From Marinobacter sp. DY40_1A1 (GTDB lineage: Bacteria > Pseudomonadota > Gammaproteobacteria > Pseudomonadales > Oleiphilaceae): DNA of 64,000 nucleotides. A program made the translations under genes and the position numbers. Under the pieces are notes generated by a model. It did not search any database. It was not told the DNA's origin and was given only the letters and a program-made list of their open reading frames with translations. Within the stretch, counting starts at the first letter, position 1; each line of letters opens with the position of its first letter. Shown one piece after another: positions 43,534 to 53,100 of the stretch. The stretch covers positions 434,001-498,000 of the forward strand of contig NZ_VCHA01000002.1 in the NCBI RefSeq assembly GCF_016597815.1, given 5' to 3'.

Positions 43534-44396
43534 CCAGATGTCAGCCCCCTTTGCTGGAAGGACCAGGTGCGTATGATTTCCAGTTCATCCACTTCTTTTC
43601 GCATATCGTCAGGAAAAGGCGCGAAGGGCGCGGCCATCCTGACGATACGAATGGCTGCATCATCCAGCAGTGTACTGCCCGACGATTGCAGAATAGCCAC
43701 TTCCTTGATTGTGCCATCTTTCTGCATGGATACCAGCATTCGCAGGGTGCCATAAACGCCGGCACGTCGGGCTTCGGTGGGATAGTTGATATTGCCAACC
43801 CGCGTAACCTTGCTTACCCAGTTCTGCACGTACCATGCGTTGCTGGATTTCAGGGTGGAAGCTGCGGTCACCCGCATCACTCTGGGTTTGCGGGCATAGG
43901 CCTGCTGCTGGGCATCAAAGCGCGCTTCCAGACTGGCAATCTCAAGACTACGCTCCATCAGGCTTTTCTTTTCTTTAACCGGCAAGGGCTCGTCTTCTGG
44001 TTCAGCGCGCTGCTCAGGCTGCTGAACCTGCTGAGTGGATCGTCCCTCCGTTTGCACAACCGCACGCTCCTGCCGGCGAACTGGTTCCACCTGGGCCATG
44101 GGCTCCGGCTGCACCTGAGCCACTTCCGGCTGGCTGATGTCCGCGGGTTGCGGCGAGGTCATTTCCCGGGGTTCATCCTCGGTACCACTGCCCTGCTGGT
44201 TGGTCTGCGCCAAAAAATCTGCCTTGTCCGGCGCCTGCTCATCATCAAACTGCGACAGGGTGATTTCCATTGTCTGGGCAGAAGAGCGCGGAGACTCCGG
44301 GGCAAAGGTAATCCCCAACACTACAACTGCATGCACCACCAGCGCCATAAACAGCGTGAAGGAAAACCTGTCAAAATCGCTTACCTGCACCGCCAT
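43530..44396 (-). CDS. tonB: TonB-like protein, TonB3 type
   Basis: TonB proteins transmit energy from the inner to the outer membrane. The 288-residue protein has an N-terminal anchor (about 13-33, FTLFMALVVHAVVVLGITFA). A Gln/Pro/Glu-rich periplasmic linker runs from about 40 to 165. The C-terminal TonB domain (about 200-285) has NINYPTEARRAGVYGTLRMLVSMQKDGTIKEVAIL in pieces typical of the family. By position (gshB-tonB-algH) it equals P. aeruginosa tonB3, which is needed for twitching motility, and the Pil-Chp genes lie just beyond gshB. No exbB or exbD is in the window. Confidence 0.88.
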   Translation of the reverse strand: MAVQVSDFDRFSFTLFMALVVHAVVVLGITFAPESPRSSAQTMEITLSQFDDEQAPDKADFLAQTNQQGSGTEDEPREMTSPQPADISQPEVAQVQPEPMAQVEPVRRQERAVVQTEGRSTQQVQQPEQRAEPEDEPLPVKEKKSLMERSLEIASLEARFDAQQQAYARKPRVMRVTAASTLKSSNAWYVQNWVSKVTRVGNINYPTEARRAGVYGTLRMLVSMQKDGTIKEVAILQSSGSTLLDDAAIRIVRMAAPFAPFPDDMRKEVDELEIIRTWSFQQRGLTSG

Positions 44397-44435
44397 GACT
44401 AAACCCGTTCCCGTAGTTGACCCATTATACTCACG

Positions 44436-45389
44436 TCAGCCCCGGTTAAGACGCTTCGCAATGGCATCAATCAACATTCCGCCAATATCTGTCCCGAAGG
44501 TGTCATCCAGCTCCCGGATGCAGGTTGGGCTGGTGACGTTGATTTCGGTCAGATAATCACCGATCACATCCAGGCCTACAAACATCAAGCCCTTCTCTTT
44601 AATTACCGGAGCCACCCGCGCGCAGATTTCACGATCCCGGTCAGTCAGCTCACGACCCTCACCGCGACCACCGGCCGCGAGATTTCCGCGATTTTCACCT
44701 TGCGAAGGAATTCGCGCAAGGGAGTAGGGTACGGCTTCGCCTTCAATCATCAAAATGCGCTTGTCGCCATCGCTGATTTCCGGAATGTATTTCTGGGCCA
44801 TGGCCTGGCGGGCACCATAGTTGGTCAGGGTTTCAATAATCACCCCCAGATTAAAGTCGTTTTCCTTGACGCGGAAAATGGAATGACCACCCATGCCATT
44901 CACTGGCTTCATGATGATGTCGCCATGCTCCGCATAAAACTTCCGAAAACGCTTCGCCGACCGACTGACAAGCAACGGCGGAGTCAGATCCTCAAACTGG
45001 GTAGCGAACAGCTTTTCGTTGCAGTCGCGCAAAGCTGCTGCCGGGTTAACCACCAAAGCGCCCTGTTGCTCGGCGGCTTCAAGGATATAGGTGGACATAA
45101 GGAACTCATCATCAACGGGCGGATCCTTGCGCATCAGGATTGCATCGAGATCGCCCAAAGCACGATCCCTGGCAGGGCCGTAGCTAAACCAGTCTTCCGG
45201 ATCCTTGCGCACCGTCAGGCTGCGCGTATGCGCCATCGCCTTGCCGCCGTCCAGATAAAGGTCTTGCAGCTCCATGTATTCGATTTCCCAGCCGCGGTTT
45301 TGCGCAGCCAGCAACATCGCCAGTGAGCTGTCTTTTTTGAAATGGATATCCTCAATCGGATCCATCACGATCCCTAGTCGAACTGTCAT
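44436..45389 (-). CDS. gshB: GshB, glutathione synthetase
   Basis: GshB ligates gamma-glutamylcysteine and glycine with ATP. From ATG 45389 (MTVRLGIVMDPIEDI) it has 317 residues; a longer frame extends to 45542 but the added residues do not look like the family. It has IHFKKDSSLAMLLAAQNRG, LMRKDPPVDDEFLMSTYILE, the ATP-grasp MKPVNGMGGHSIFR and GGRGEGRELTDRD. DVIGDYLTEINVTSPTCIRE near the end binds metal and substrate. It is the probable first gene of gshB-tonB-algH-ruvX-pyrR-pyrB-pyrC' and is divergent from pilG. Confidence 0.95.
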   Translation of the reverse strand: MTVRLGIVMDPIEDIHFKKDSSLAMLLAAQNRGWEIEYMELQDLYLDGGKAMAHTRSLTVRKDPEDWFSYGPARDRALGDLDAILMRKDPPVDDEFLMSTYILEAAEQQGALVVNPAAALRDCNEKLFATQFEDLTPPLLVSRSAKRFRKFYAEHGDIIMKPVNGMGGHSIFRVKENDFNLGVIIETLTNYGARQAMAQKYIPEISDGDKRILMIEGEAVPYSLARIPSQGENRGNLAAGGRGEGRELTDRDREICARVAPVIKEKGLMFVGLDVIGDYLTEINVTSPTCIRELDDTFGTDIGGMLIDAIAKRLNRG

Positions 45390-45606
45390 AGTATTTCTGG
45401 CGCTCCTGGGGGTGAAAAACAAGAACCGGTATGCAGAGTAAACCGGGCAATAAGTGCTATGCTGAGAAATCAGATGGTATTGTACCCGAGCCTTGAATGC
45501 ATCCGGAGAAATCCTGGGTAAATTACGTGATGTTGCAGGCAAAAGTACATTTGGTCACAAAGTAATACTTTTTATCGGGCCACTGATAATCTATAAATGA
45601 ACAGGG

Positions 45607-45634
45607 TTTATAGAAGAACCTTAAGGTTTATGCT
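45607..45634 (+). promoter_or_regulatory. Candidate pilG promoter with a 12-base palindrome between its boxes
   Basis: TTTATA (45607-45612) and TATGCT (45629-45634) are 16 bases apart. The spacer contains a perfect palindrome AACCTTAAGGTT at 45617-45628, placed where a repressor or spacer-twisting activator could act. The remaining 298-base gap between gshB and pilG shows no gene. Confidence 0.4.
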
Positions 45635-45687
45635 AAAAAGCCCCCGTTTAAAACAATGACAGTCGCTGAGCGCAAGGCACCTGGACA

Positions 45688-46080
45688 ATGGATGACAACT
45701 TCGAGAACTTGAAGATCATGGTGATCGACGATAGCAAGACCATCCGTCGCACCGCAGAAACCCTCCTGAAGAAGGTAGGCTGTGAGGTTATCACCGCGAC
45801 AGACGGTTTTGACGCTTTGGCAAAAATTGCCGACTCACAACCGGACATCATCTTTGTGGATATCATGATGCCCCGCCTGGACGGCTATCAGACCTGCGCG
45901 CTCATCAAGAATAATTCCTCATTCAAAAAGACGCCGGTCATTATGCTGTCAAGCAAAGACGGGCTTTTCGATAAGGCCAAGGGTCGCATCGTCGGCTCTG
46001 ACCAGTACCTGACCAAACCGTTCAGCAAGGATGAGCTGCTTAACACCATTCGCCACTATGTACCTGTGGCTCCACAGTAA
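45688..46080 (+). CDS. pilG: PilG, CheY-like response regulator of the Pil-Chp system
   Basis: PilG is the output regulator that promotes type IV pilus extension when phosphorylated by ChpA. The 130-residue single-domain receiver has the acidic pair in VIDDSKTIRRTAETLL, the acceptor Asp58 in DIIFVDIMMPRLDGYQTC and Lys110 in DQYLTKPFSKDELL. No output domain follows. AAGG lies upstream of ATG 45688. It is the first gene of pilGHIJK-chpABC, 35 bases before pilH. Confidence 0.95.
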   Translation: MDDNFENLKIMVIDDSKTIRRTAETLLKKVGCEVITATDGFDALAKIADSQPDIIFVDIMMPRLDGYQTCALIKNNSSFKKTPVIMLSSKDGLFDKAKGRIVGSDQYLTKPFSKDELLNTIRHYVPVAPQ

Positions 46081-46115
46081 ACCCTGCTGACATCTAAAGA
46101 ACCATCGAGGAACCA

Positions 46116-46478
46116 ATGGCTCGCATTCTGATTGTTGACGACTCTCCTACCGAGGTTAAGAAAATCTCCACCATTCTGGAAAAGCACAAACACGAAGTGC
46201 TTACAGCCGATAACGGTGCAGATGGTGTAGCCAAGGCCCGCGCCGAAACCCCGGATCTGGTACTCATGGATGTGGTTATGCCTGGCCTCAATGGCTTCCA
46301 GGCAACCCGCCAGCTTACCCGGGCCCCCGAAACGGCTTCCATTCCGGTGATTATTGTCACTACGAAGGATCAGGAAACTGACCGTGTATGGGGCACCCGC
46401 CAGGGCGCCAAAGGCTACTTGGTCAAGCCGGTAAACGAAGACGACCTGATCAAAACAATCAACAGCTTGATTGGCTGA
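46116..46478 (+). CDS. pilH: PilH, CheY-like response regulator of the Pil-Chp system
   Basis: PilH is the second receiver of the system, thought to act as phosphate sink or to support retraction. The 120 residues form one receiver: ILIVDDSPTEVKKIS, acceptor Asp52 in LVLMDVVMPGLNGFQATR and the Lys in GYLVKPVNEDDL. GAGGA precedes ATG 46116. Two amino acid differences from PilG near the acceptor (GLNG in place of RLDG) are usual for PilH. Confidence 0.94.
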   Translation: MARILIVDDSPTEVKKISTILEKHKHEVLTADNGADGVAKARAETPDLVLMDVVMPGLNGFQATRQLTRAPETASIPVIIVTTKDQETDRVWGTRQGAKGYLVKPVNEDDLIKTINSLIG

Positions 46479-46497
46479 TCCTAACTTCGGAGAAAGC

Positions 46498-47043
46498 ATG
46501 TCCGCACAGGCCGCCCCCTTTGCCGTACTGACGGATATCGCCCGACGCAGCCGATCCATGGCCGCCGGTCTGCCCGAACAGCAAGAAGCCGTTGAACTTT
46601 GGAACGGTATCGGCTTTGTTCTCGCAGGCGAGCGCTATGTGGCTCCTATGGGTGAGGTCACTGAAATACTGCACGTTCCCCGGTTTACACATATACCGGG
46701 CGTACGGCCGTTTCTGATGGGCGCCGCCAACGTGCGTGGGCGCCTCCTTCCTCTGGTTGATCTTGCCGGCTTTTTTGACATTCCCCGCTCATCCCGCAGT
46801 CAGCGGGAGCGGCGGGTGCTTGTGATTGAGCAGGGTGACATCTTCAGTGGTTTGGTCGTCGATTCAGTGTTGGGCATGCAGTACTTTGCAACCGATAGTT
46901 TCAAGGCCACACCCGCGGGTGTACCTGAAAGTGTTCAGCCGTTTGTTGCAGGCGGCTATGAACGAAACGAAGAAGTCTGGAAAGTGTTTTCCGCCGTCGA
47001 CCTGCTCGAAGACGAACGCTTTCTTGACGTCGCGCAGTGGTAA
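46498..47043 (+). CDS. pilI: PilI, CheW-like coupling protein
   Basis: PilI links the PilJ receptor to ChpA. ATG 46498 has GGAG five bases upstream and gives 181 residues; a TTG at 46471 in the same frame overlaps pilH and has no site. The CheW domain (about 35-180) shows FVLAGERYVAPMGEVTEIL, GVRPFLMGAANVRGRLLPLVDLAGFF and the late VWKVFSAVDLLEDERF. It lies 19 bases after pilH and 92 bases before pilJ. Confidence 0.94.
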   Translation: MSAQAAPFAVLTDIARRSRSMAAGLPEQQEAVELWNGIGFVLAGERYVAPMGEVTEILHVPRFTHIPGVRPFLMGAANVRGRLLPLVDLAGFFDIPRSSRSQRERRVLVIEQGDIFSGLVVDSVLGMQYFATDSFKATPAGVPESVQPFVAGGYERNEEVWKVFSAVDLLEDERFLDVAQW

Positions 47044-47135
47044 GGGTGATGACAGTGGCAGGAAAAACACCCTGACTGCCTGAAACCTCATTAAAACAAC
47101 TTGCCAAATTCCAGATAGAGGCCGGGAGCCAGAAA

Positions 47136-49211
47136 ATGAAAAACAGAGCCGGAAGAATCGGTACGGGTCAGGGGGGCAACAAACTCGTTGCTGGCCTGAT
47201 TACCTCGCTGATCGCACTCACTGTCCTGCTCGTTGTGGTCCTGTTTATCATCAACAGGGACAGCCAGAACGACCAGGAATACATTGCCAACGCAGCTGAA
47301 CTCAGGGTGCTATCGCAGGAAATCGCGAAAAACGCGACTGAAGCCGCCGGTGGTACCGCCGAGGCGTTCAACCAGTTGCGCCGTTCCCGCGATGAGTTCC
47401 AGCAGCTCTGGTCCAACGTTACTGAAGGCAACCCGGAAACCGGCCTGCCGCCCAGTGAACTGGCCCGCGAAAGTGGTGTTCAACAGCACTGGAATTCGGT
47501 ACGTGAGAACGCAGACAGCATCCTGTCCACCCGGGACGCCGTTCTTGGCCTGCACGAAGTAGCACGCACCTTGAACGAAACCATCCCCCAGCTTCAGGTT
47601 GAGTACGACGATATTGTACAAATCCTGCTGGATAGCGGTGCACCAGCCGAACAGATTGCACTGGCTCAGCGCCAGTCACTGCTTGCAGAGCGTATTGTGC
47701 GCTCGGTAAACAACGTACTCTCCGGTGACGAAGACGCCGTAATTGCCGCTGACCGCTTTGGTCGTGACGCCAGCTTGTTTGGCCGCGTACTCGACGGTCA
47801 GTTGAACGGCAACCCGACAATGGGCACAACCAGGGTTGATGATGAAGACGCAATCTACGGTCTTGAGGCTGTTGATGAGCTGTTCGAGTTCGTCGCCCAG
47901 AACGTAGACGCAATCCTTGAAGCCTCTCCCGACCTCTTCAAGGTACGTAACTCAGCCAGCGACATCTTCCAGAACTCCGAGATCCTGCTGTCTGAACTGT
48001 CTGTTCTTGCCGAAAGCTTCCGTGCCCAAAGTGGCTCGCGGCTGGTAAGCCCGACTCTGGCATTTATTATCCTGATCGCCATGGTTGCCATGGTTGTATT
48101 CATCGGTCTTGCCCTGTACCGGGAAGCACAGACGCGCCTGTCTACTACCCAGGAGCAGAACGAGCAAAACCAGAATGCGATCCTGCGACTGCTGGACGAA
48201 CTGGCCGACCTCGCTGATGGTGACTTGACCACAGAGGCCACAGTAACCGAAGACTTCACCGGTGCCATCGCTGACTCCATCAACTACGCGATCGACCAGA
48301 TGCGCGGATTGGTACAGGCGATTCGTGGTACTGCGGTACGAGTAGCCTCCGCGGCCCAGGAAACCCAGTCCACCGCCATGCACCTGGCCGACGCTTCCGA
48401 GCACCAGGCCCAGGAAATTGCCGGTGCCTCTGCTGCTGTTAACGAAATGGCTGTCTCTATCGACCAGGTATCTTCCAACGCTGCTGAATCTTCTGCGGTT
48501 GCGGAGCGCTCGGTTGCCATCGCCAAGAAAGGCGCAGAAGTGGTACAGAACACCATTCGCGGCATGGACAACATCCGTGAGCAGATCCAGGAAACTTCCA
48601 AGCGTATCAAGCGTCTGGGTGAGTCTTCCCAGGAAATCGGTGACATCGTATCCCTGATCAACGACATTGCTGACCAAACCAACATCCTGTCTCTGAACGC
48701 TGCTATCCAGGCCTCTATGGCCGGTGACGCGGGTCGAGGCTTTGCGGTAGTTGCGGACGAAGTTCAGCGCCTTGCGGAACGCTCCTCTGCAGCAACCAAG
48801 CAGATTGAAGCGCTGGTTAAGACGATCCAGTCTGACACCAACGAAGCTGTTATCTCCATGGAACACACCACCGCCGAGGTGGTACGTGGTGCACGACTGG
48901 CACAGGACGCGGGTATCGCGCTCGAAGAAATCGAGAACGTATCCATGAGCCTTGCGGAACTGATCCAGAACATTTCCAACGCGGCACGCCAGCAGTCGTC
49001 TTCTGCGGCACACATTTCCAACACAATGAACGTTATCCAGGAAATCACTTCCCAGACCTCATCCGGTACCAACGCTACCGCGAAGTCTATCGGGAATCTG
49101 GCGGAAATGGCTTCCGAGCTGCGGTCCTCCGTTGCCGGCTTTACGCTGCCCGAAGAAGATATGGCAGGCCACGACGAAGAGGAAGACAGCAACGTTCCGG
49201 TGGTGGGCTGA
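47136..49211 (+). CDS. pilJ: PilJ, methyl-accepting chemotaxis-type receptor of twitching
   Basis: PilJ is the membrane receptor that feeds the ChpA kinase. The 691-residue protein has one transmembrane helix at about 16-39 and a large periplasmic helical region (about 40-303) with two PilJ-type modules. A second transmembrane helix (about 304-329) is followed by a HAMP-like segment and a long cytoplasmic coiled coil. The hairpin tip is INDIADQTNILSLNAAIQA (about 508-526), then GDAGRGFAVVADEVQRLAERS. The usual MCP tip has ALNAAIEA, so the tip is of the PilJ kind. GGGAG precedes ATG 47136. Confidence 0.95.
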   Translation: MKNRAGRIGTGQGGNKLVAGLITSLIALTVLLVVVLFIINRDSQNDQEYIANAAELRVLSQEIAKNATEAAGGTAEAFNQLRRSRDEFQQLWSNVTEGNPETGLPPSELARESGVQQHWNSVRENADSILSTRDAVLGLHEVARTLNETIPQLQVEYDDIVQILLDSGAPAEQIALAQRQSLLAERIVRSVNNVLSGDEDAVIAADRFGRDASLFGRVLDGQLNGNPTMGTTRVDDEDAIYGLEAVDELFEFVAQNVDAILEASPDLFKVRNSASDIFQNSEILLSELSVLAESFRAQSGSRLVSPTLAFIILIAMVAMVVFIGLALYREAQTRLSTTQEQNEQNQNAILRLLDELADLADGDLTTEATVTEDFTGAIADSINYAIDQMRGLVQAIRGTAVRVASAAQETQSTAMHLADASEHQAQEIAGASAAVNEMAVSIDQVSSNAAESSAVAERSVAIAKKGAEVVQNTIRGMDNIREQIQETSKRIKRLGESSQEIGDIVSLINDIADQTNILSLNAAIQASMAGDAGRGFAVVADEVQRLAERSSAATKQIEALVKTIQSDTNEAVISMEHTTAEVVRGARLAQDAGIALEEIENVSMSLAELIQNISNAARQQSSSAAHISNTMNVIQEITSQTSSGTNATAKSIGNLAEMASELRSSVAGFTLPEEDMAGHDEEEDSNVPVVG

Positions 49212-49238
49212 TTTACAGCCCGAGGCTAATGGCGGTTT

Positions 49239-50138
49239 ATGTCTGAACTTCATAACAACCCGTCAACTGCCGAAAGCGCCTGGTTTCTGCGCCGTCTTCC
49301 GGAAATGGATGAGGCGCAGTTCAGCCAGTGGCAGACACTACTGGAACACCGTACCGGCATGACACTGCCTGCAGAGCGCCGCTCGTTTCTGGAAACCAAT
49401 CTGGCTATCCGGATGCGGGAAATAGGCTGCAGCAGCTATCAGGCCTACTACGAAACGATTATCTCGGGGCCGGATGCCATTCGGGAATGGTCAACGCTGG
49501 TGGACCGGCTTACGGTGCAGGAAACCCGTTTTTTCCGGGACCCTGACGCCTTCCGGCTGGTCGCCGACTATGTCCTCACACGACCAAGAGAGCAGTTCCG
49601 AAAGCGGCCGATTGAGGCCTGGAGCGTCGGTTGCTCATCTGGTGAAGAGCCTTACACCTTAGCCATGGTGCTGAACGAGTGTATGGCTCAACTGGGGCTA
49701 CAGCCGCTCTATGGCGTAACCGGTTCGGACATCAGCACACCGGTTATCGAGAAGGCCCGGACAGGCCAGTTCAATGCCCGCAAACTGCTGGGCATGGAAG
49801 AAGACTTGAAAGCCCGGTATTTCCGCCCGGCCGAGCGGAACACCGTAGAAATTGTCGAAAGCATCCGGGAGCGGGTCTGCTTTACCAGACTGAATGTGCT
49901 GGATCTGGATAAAGCGCCCATGCACGGAATGAATATTATCTTCTGCCAGAATTTGCTGATCTATTTCCGTCGCTGGCGCAGACGGGACATTGTCAGGCGT
50001 CTTGCAGAGCGGCTGGCGCCCGGGGGACTACTGGTTCTGGGCCAGGGAGAGCTGACCGACTGGCAGCCCCCGGGCTTACAAAAAGTACCCTCGGAACATG
50101 TACTGGCGTGGATCAAGCGCCAGACTGACGAAGAATAA
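49239..50138 (+). CDS. pilK: PilK, CheR-type receptor methyltransferase
   Basis: PilK is expected to methylate PilJ glutamates with S-adenosylmethionine. The 299-residue protein has a CheR N-domain, then LTVQETRFFRDPDAFRLV, the SAM-binding WSVGCSSGEEPYTLAMVL (about 128-145), GSDISTPVIEKARTGQF and IIFCQNLLIYF. The ribosome site is weak (GGCGG), which may keep expression low. It follows pilJ by 27 bases and precedes chpA by 11. Confidence 0.93.
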   Translation: MSELHNNPSTAESAWFLRRLPEMDEAQFSQWQTLLEHRTGMTLPAERRSFLETNLAIRMREIGCSSYQAYYETIISGPDAIREWSTLVDRLTVQETRFFRDPDAFRLVADYVLTRPREQFRKRPIEAWSVGCSSGEEPYTLAMVLNECMAQLGLQPLYGVTGSDISTPVIEKARTGQFNARKLLGMEEDLKARYFRPAERNTVEIVESIRERVCFTRLNVLDLDKAPMHGMNIIFCQNLLIYFRRWRRRDIVRRLAERLAPGGLLVLGQGELTDWQPPGLQKVPSEHVLAWIKRQTDEE

Positions 50139-50149
50139 CCGGAGAGGTT

Positions 50150-53100
50150 ATGGGCAACCACCATGACAGCATCGCCCTCGACTGGGTTCGGGGCGAGATA
50201 CAGGACACGCTGACCCAGGGTCAGCATGCGCTAGAGGCGTACGTCGAAAATCGCGACGATACTGCACGCCTGCGCTTCTGCCTGAATTATCTCCATCAGG
50301 TGCATGGCACCCTGCAGATGGTTGAGCTTTACGGTGCAGCACTGCTGACCGAAGAAATGGAAAAGCTCACCCAGGCGGTGCTGGATAACAGCGTCGCCAG
50401 TGTGGACGAAGCCGTTAATGTTCTGATGGAAGCGATTCTTCAGCTTCCACAGTATCTGGAACACCTGGCCAGCAGCCAGGATGATTTCCCCATGGTACTG
50501 CTGCCTCTACTGAACGACCTGCGGGCTGCGCGTGGCGACTCTCTGCTGTCTGACACATCGCTGTTCAAGCCAGACCTCGGCCCGTCACGCATGCAGGTTG
50601 CAGACAATGTGTCGCAACGCCTGCAGGACCCAAAGGTACTTGGCCACATCCGCAAACTGCGGCAGATGTACCAGTTTGCCCTTGCCGGGATCATTCGCGA
50701 AGAAGACCTTGATGCCCAGTTCGTCTACCTGCAGAAGGTTATTCACCGGCTAACCCGCCTTTGTCAGAGAACGCCCCGTGGCGAGCTCTGGAAAGCTGCA
50801 GCTGCCTTTGTAGAAACACTTCAGGCAAAAGCCAACCCGGTCAACGCAGCGGTCAAGTCCCTGCTTCGGGAGCTAGATAGCGAAATCCGCCGCCTCACCG
50901 ACGAGCATGGAGATATCCTCGCTCAACCAGCACCCGATGCACTGCTCAAACACCTGCTTTATTACGTAGCACGGGCGCGGGATCTGGATTCTGAAAATGT
51001 AAGGGACCTGCGTAGCCGCTATCAGCTCGTAGAGGCGCTACCTTCAGAAGACGATGTGGATGCAGCCCGAAATCGCGTCTCCGGCCCAGGCCGTGAAGCC
51101 ATACATTCCGTTGTCAGCGCATTAAATGAAGAACTTGCCAAGCTGAAAGACCAGCTGGACCTGTTCGTGCGCTCAGAACTGCGTAAGAACAGCGAGCTTG
51201 AAGACCTTCTTCCCGGCATGGTTCAGGTGGGTAACACTCTGGCGGTGCTTGGCCTTGGGATTCCTCGCAAGGTTATTACCGAACAAATCGAGCTGATTGA
51301 AAAGCTGGCGGTCCAAAGCGAACTGGTTGATGACGGTACTCTGATGGACATTGCCGGGGCTCTGCTTTATGTAGAAGCCAGCCTTGCAGGTCTGGATAGC
51401 GACCGGCAGCCAGAGCAATCCTCAAGAAACGTCGACAGTCTTCCGGCCTACCAGGGTTCCCGCGAGCTCAGTGAAGCCAGCAGTGCGCTTTTGAGAGAAT
51501 CGCGAAACACACTGGAGCAGGTGAAATCAGCGGTTATCAATTTCATCGCATCCCAGTGGGACACCCGTGAAATCGAACACGTTCCCGGCCTGCTCCATAG
51601 CATCCGCGGCGGCCTGAGCCTGGTACCACTGGATCGTGTTGCCAGCATGCTGGCGTCTGCCGAGCGTTATATTTCCGATGTTCTGCTAAGTGACAAGCAT
51701 GTACCCGACTGGAAGCAACTGGATACCTTGGCAGATGCCATTACCAGTATCGAGTACTACCTTGAACGCCTTGCTGAAGGCATCAGTGACAACGCGGACA
51801 TTCTTCGTATTGCTGAAGAAAGCCTTGCAAGCCTCGGCTTTCCGGTTGGTGAAGAGCCCACATGGGGCACTGAACTGGCCCCGGATGAGGTGCCCGTTGT
51901 TGAGCCAACGGCGTCAGAAGATAGCGCATCCCAGAGCGGCAGCACTGCACCCAAGGCATCGGATGAAGAGCTTCTGGACGACGAAATTCTCGGCATTTTT
52001 GTGGAAGAGGCCGAAGAGGTTCTGGAGACCATTCACGAATTCTATCCGCGCTTGCGCCAGAATCACGACGACCGCCCGGCATTGACAGAAGTCCGCCGCG
52101 CTTACCACACACTCAAAGGCAGTGGCCGTTTGGTAGGTGCTAACAGGCTTGGCGACCTTGCCTGGTCAGTGGAAAACCTGCTGAACCGTGTAATCGACCA
52201 GAGCATCAAGCCAACCGATGATCTGTTCTCGTTTATTGATGAAGCGAATGCCCGCATTCCCGCGCTGATTCATGCATTCCGTGACGGCAAAGCCGCCGAC
52301 GATGTGGAAGAATTGGTTGCCCGTGGGGAAGCCATGGCAACAACCCGCCGCAGTGACAATGAGCAAATTACCGCAGCGGAAACGGCCGAAGACACCAGGC
52401 CTGAACCAGCACCTGAAAACACTCCGGCGCAGGATTTGGCGGCCGATAGCGACCAGCAAGACGACCTGATTGATGACGAAATCCTCGAAATCTTTGTTGA
52501 GGAAGCCGGTGAGGTTCTGGATACCATCCGCGAATACCTCCCCATGCTGCTGCGTCAACACGATGACCGCAGTGCGCTTTCCGAAGTGCGCCGCGCATTC
52601 CACACGCTCAAGGGCAGTGGCCGTATGGTCGGTGCGCTGGTAGTTGGTGAGCTGGCCTGGTCTATAGAAAACATGCTGAACCGTGTGATCGACGGCAGCA
52701 CCTTCATGAATGACGATATTGCCAGCCTGCTGGAAGAGGCCACAGGGGTTCTGCCGGCTCTGGTCAATGATTTTGAGAATAAACAGCCGCCGTCGATAGA
52801 CCCCTCCCGTCTTGAAGACCGCGCCCGGGCCCTTGCTAACGGTGATATCCCTGACGCAAGCACAATGCCCTCCGCTGACGATGACAGCGCCTTCGCCAGT
52901 ACTGCTATAGAGCTGCCGGAATCCGACTACGATACGGATGACGATAGCGACGTTGATCCAGTACTGCTGGACATCTTCGAGAGTGAAACAGAAACCCATC
53001 TGCAAACCCTTAAAGAGTATCTGGCGGCTGCAGGCGACAAGGTTAGCGTTTCCTATACTGACGACCTGTCACGCGCTCTCCACACTCTGAAAGGAAGTGC

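Noticed and set aside
47952..49013. Minus-strand open frame of 353 codons inside pilJ
   Set aside because: Antisense shadow of a repetitive coiled-coil gene.
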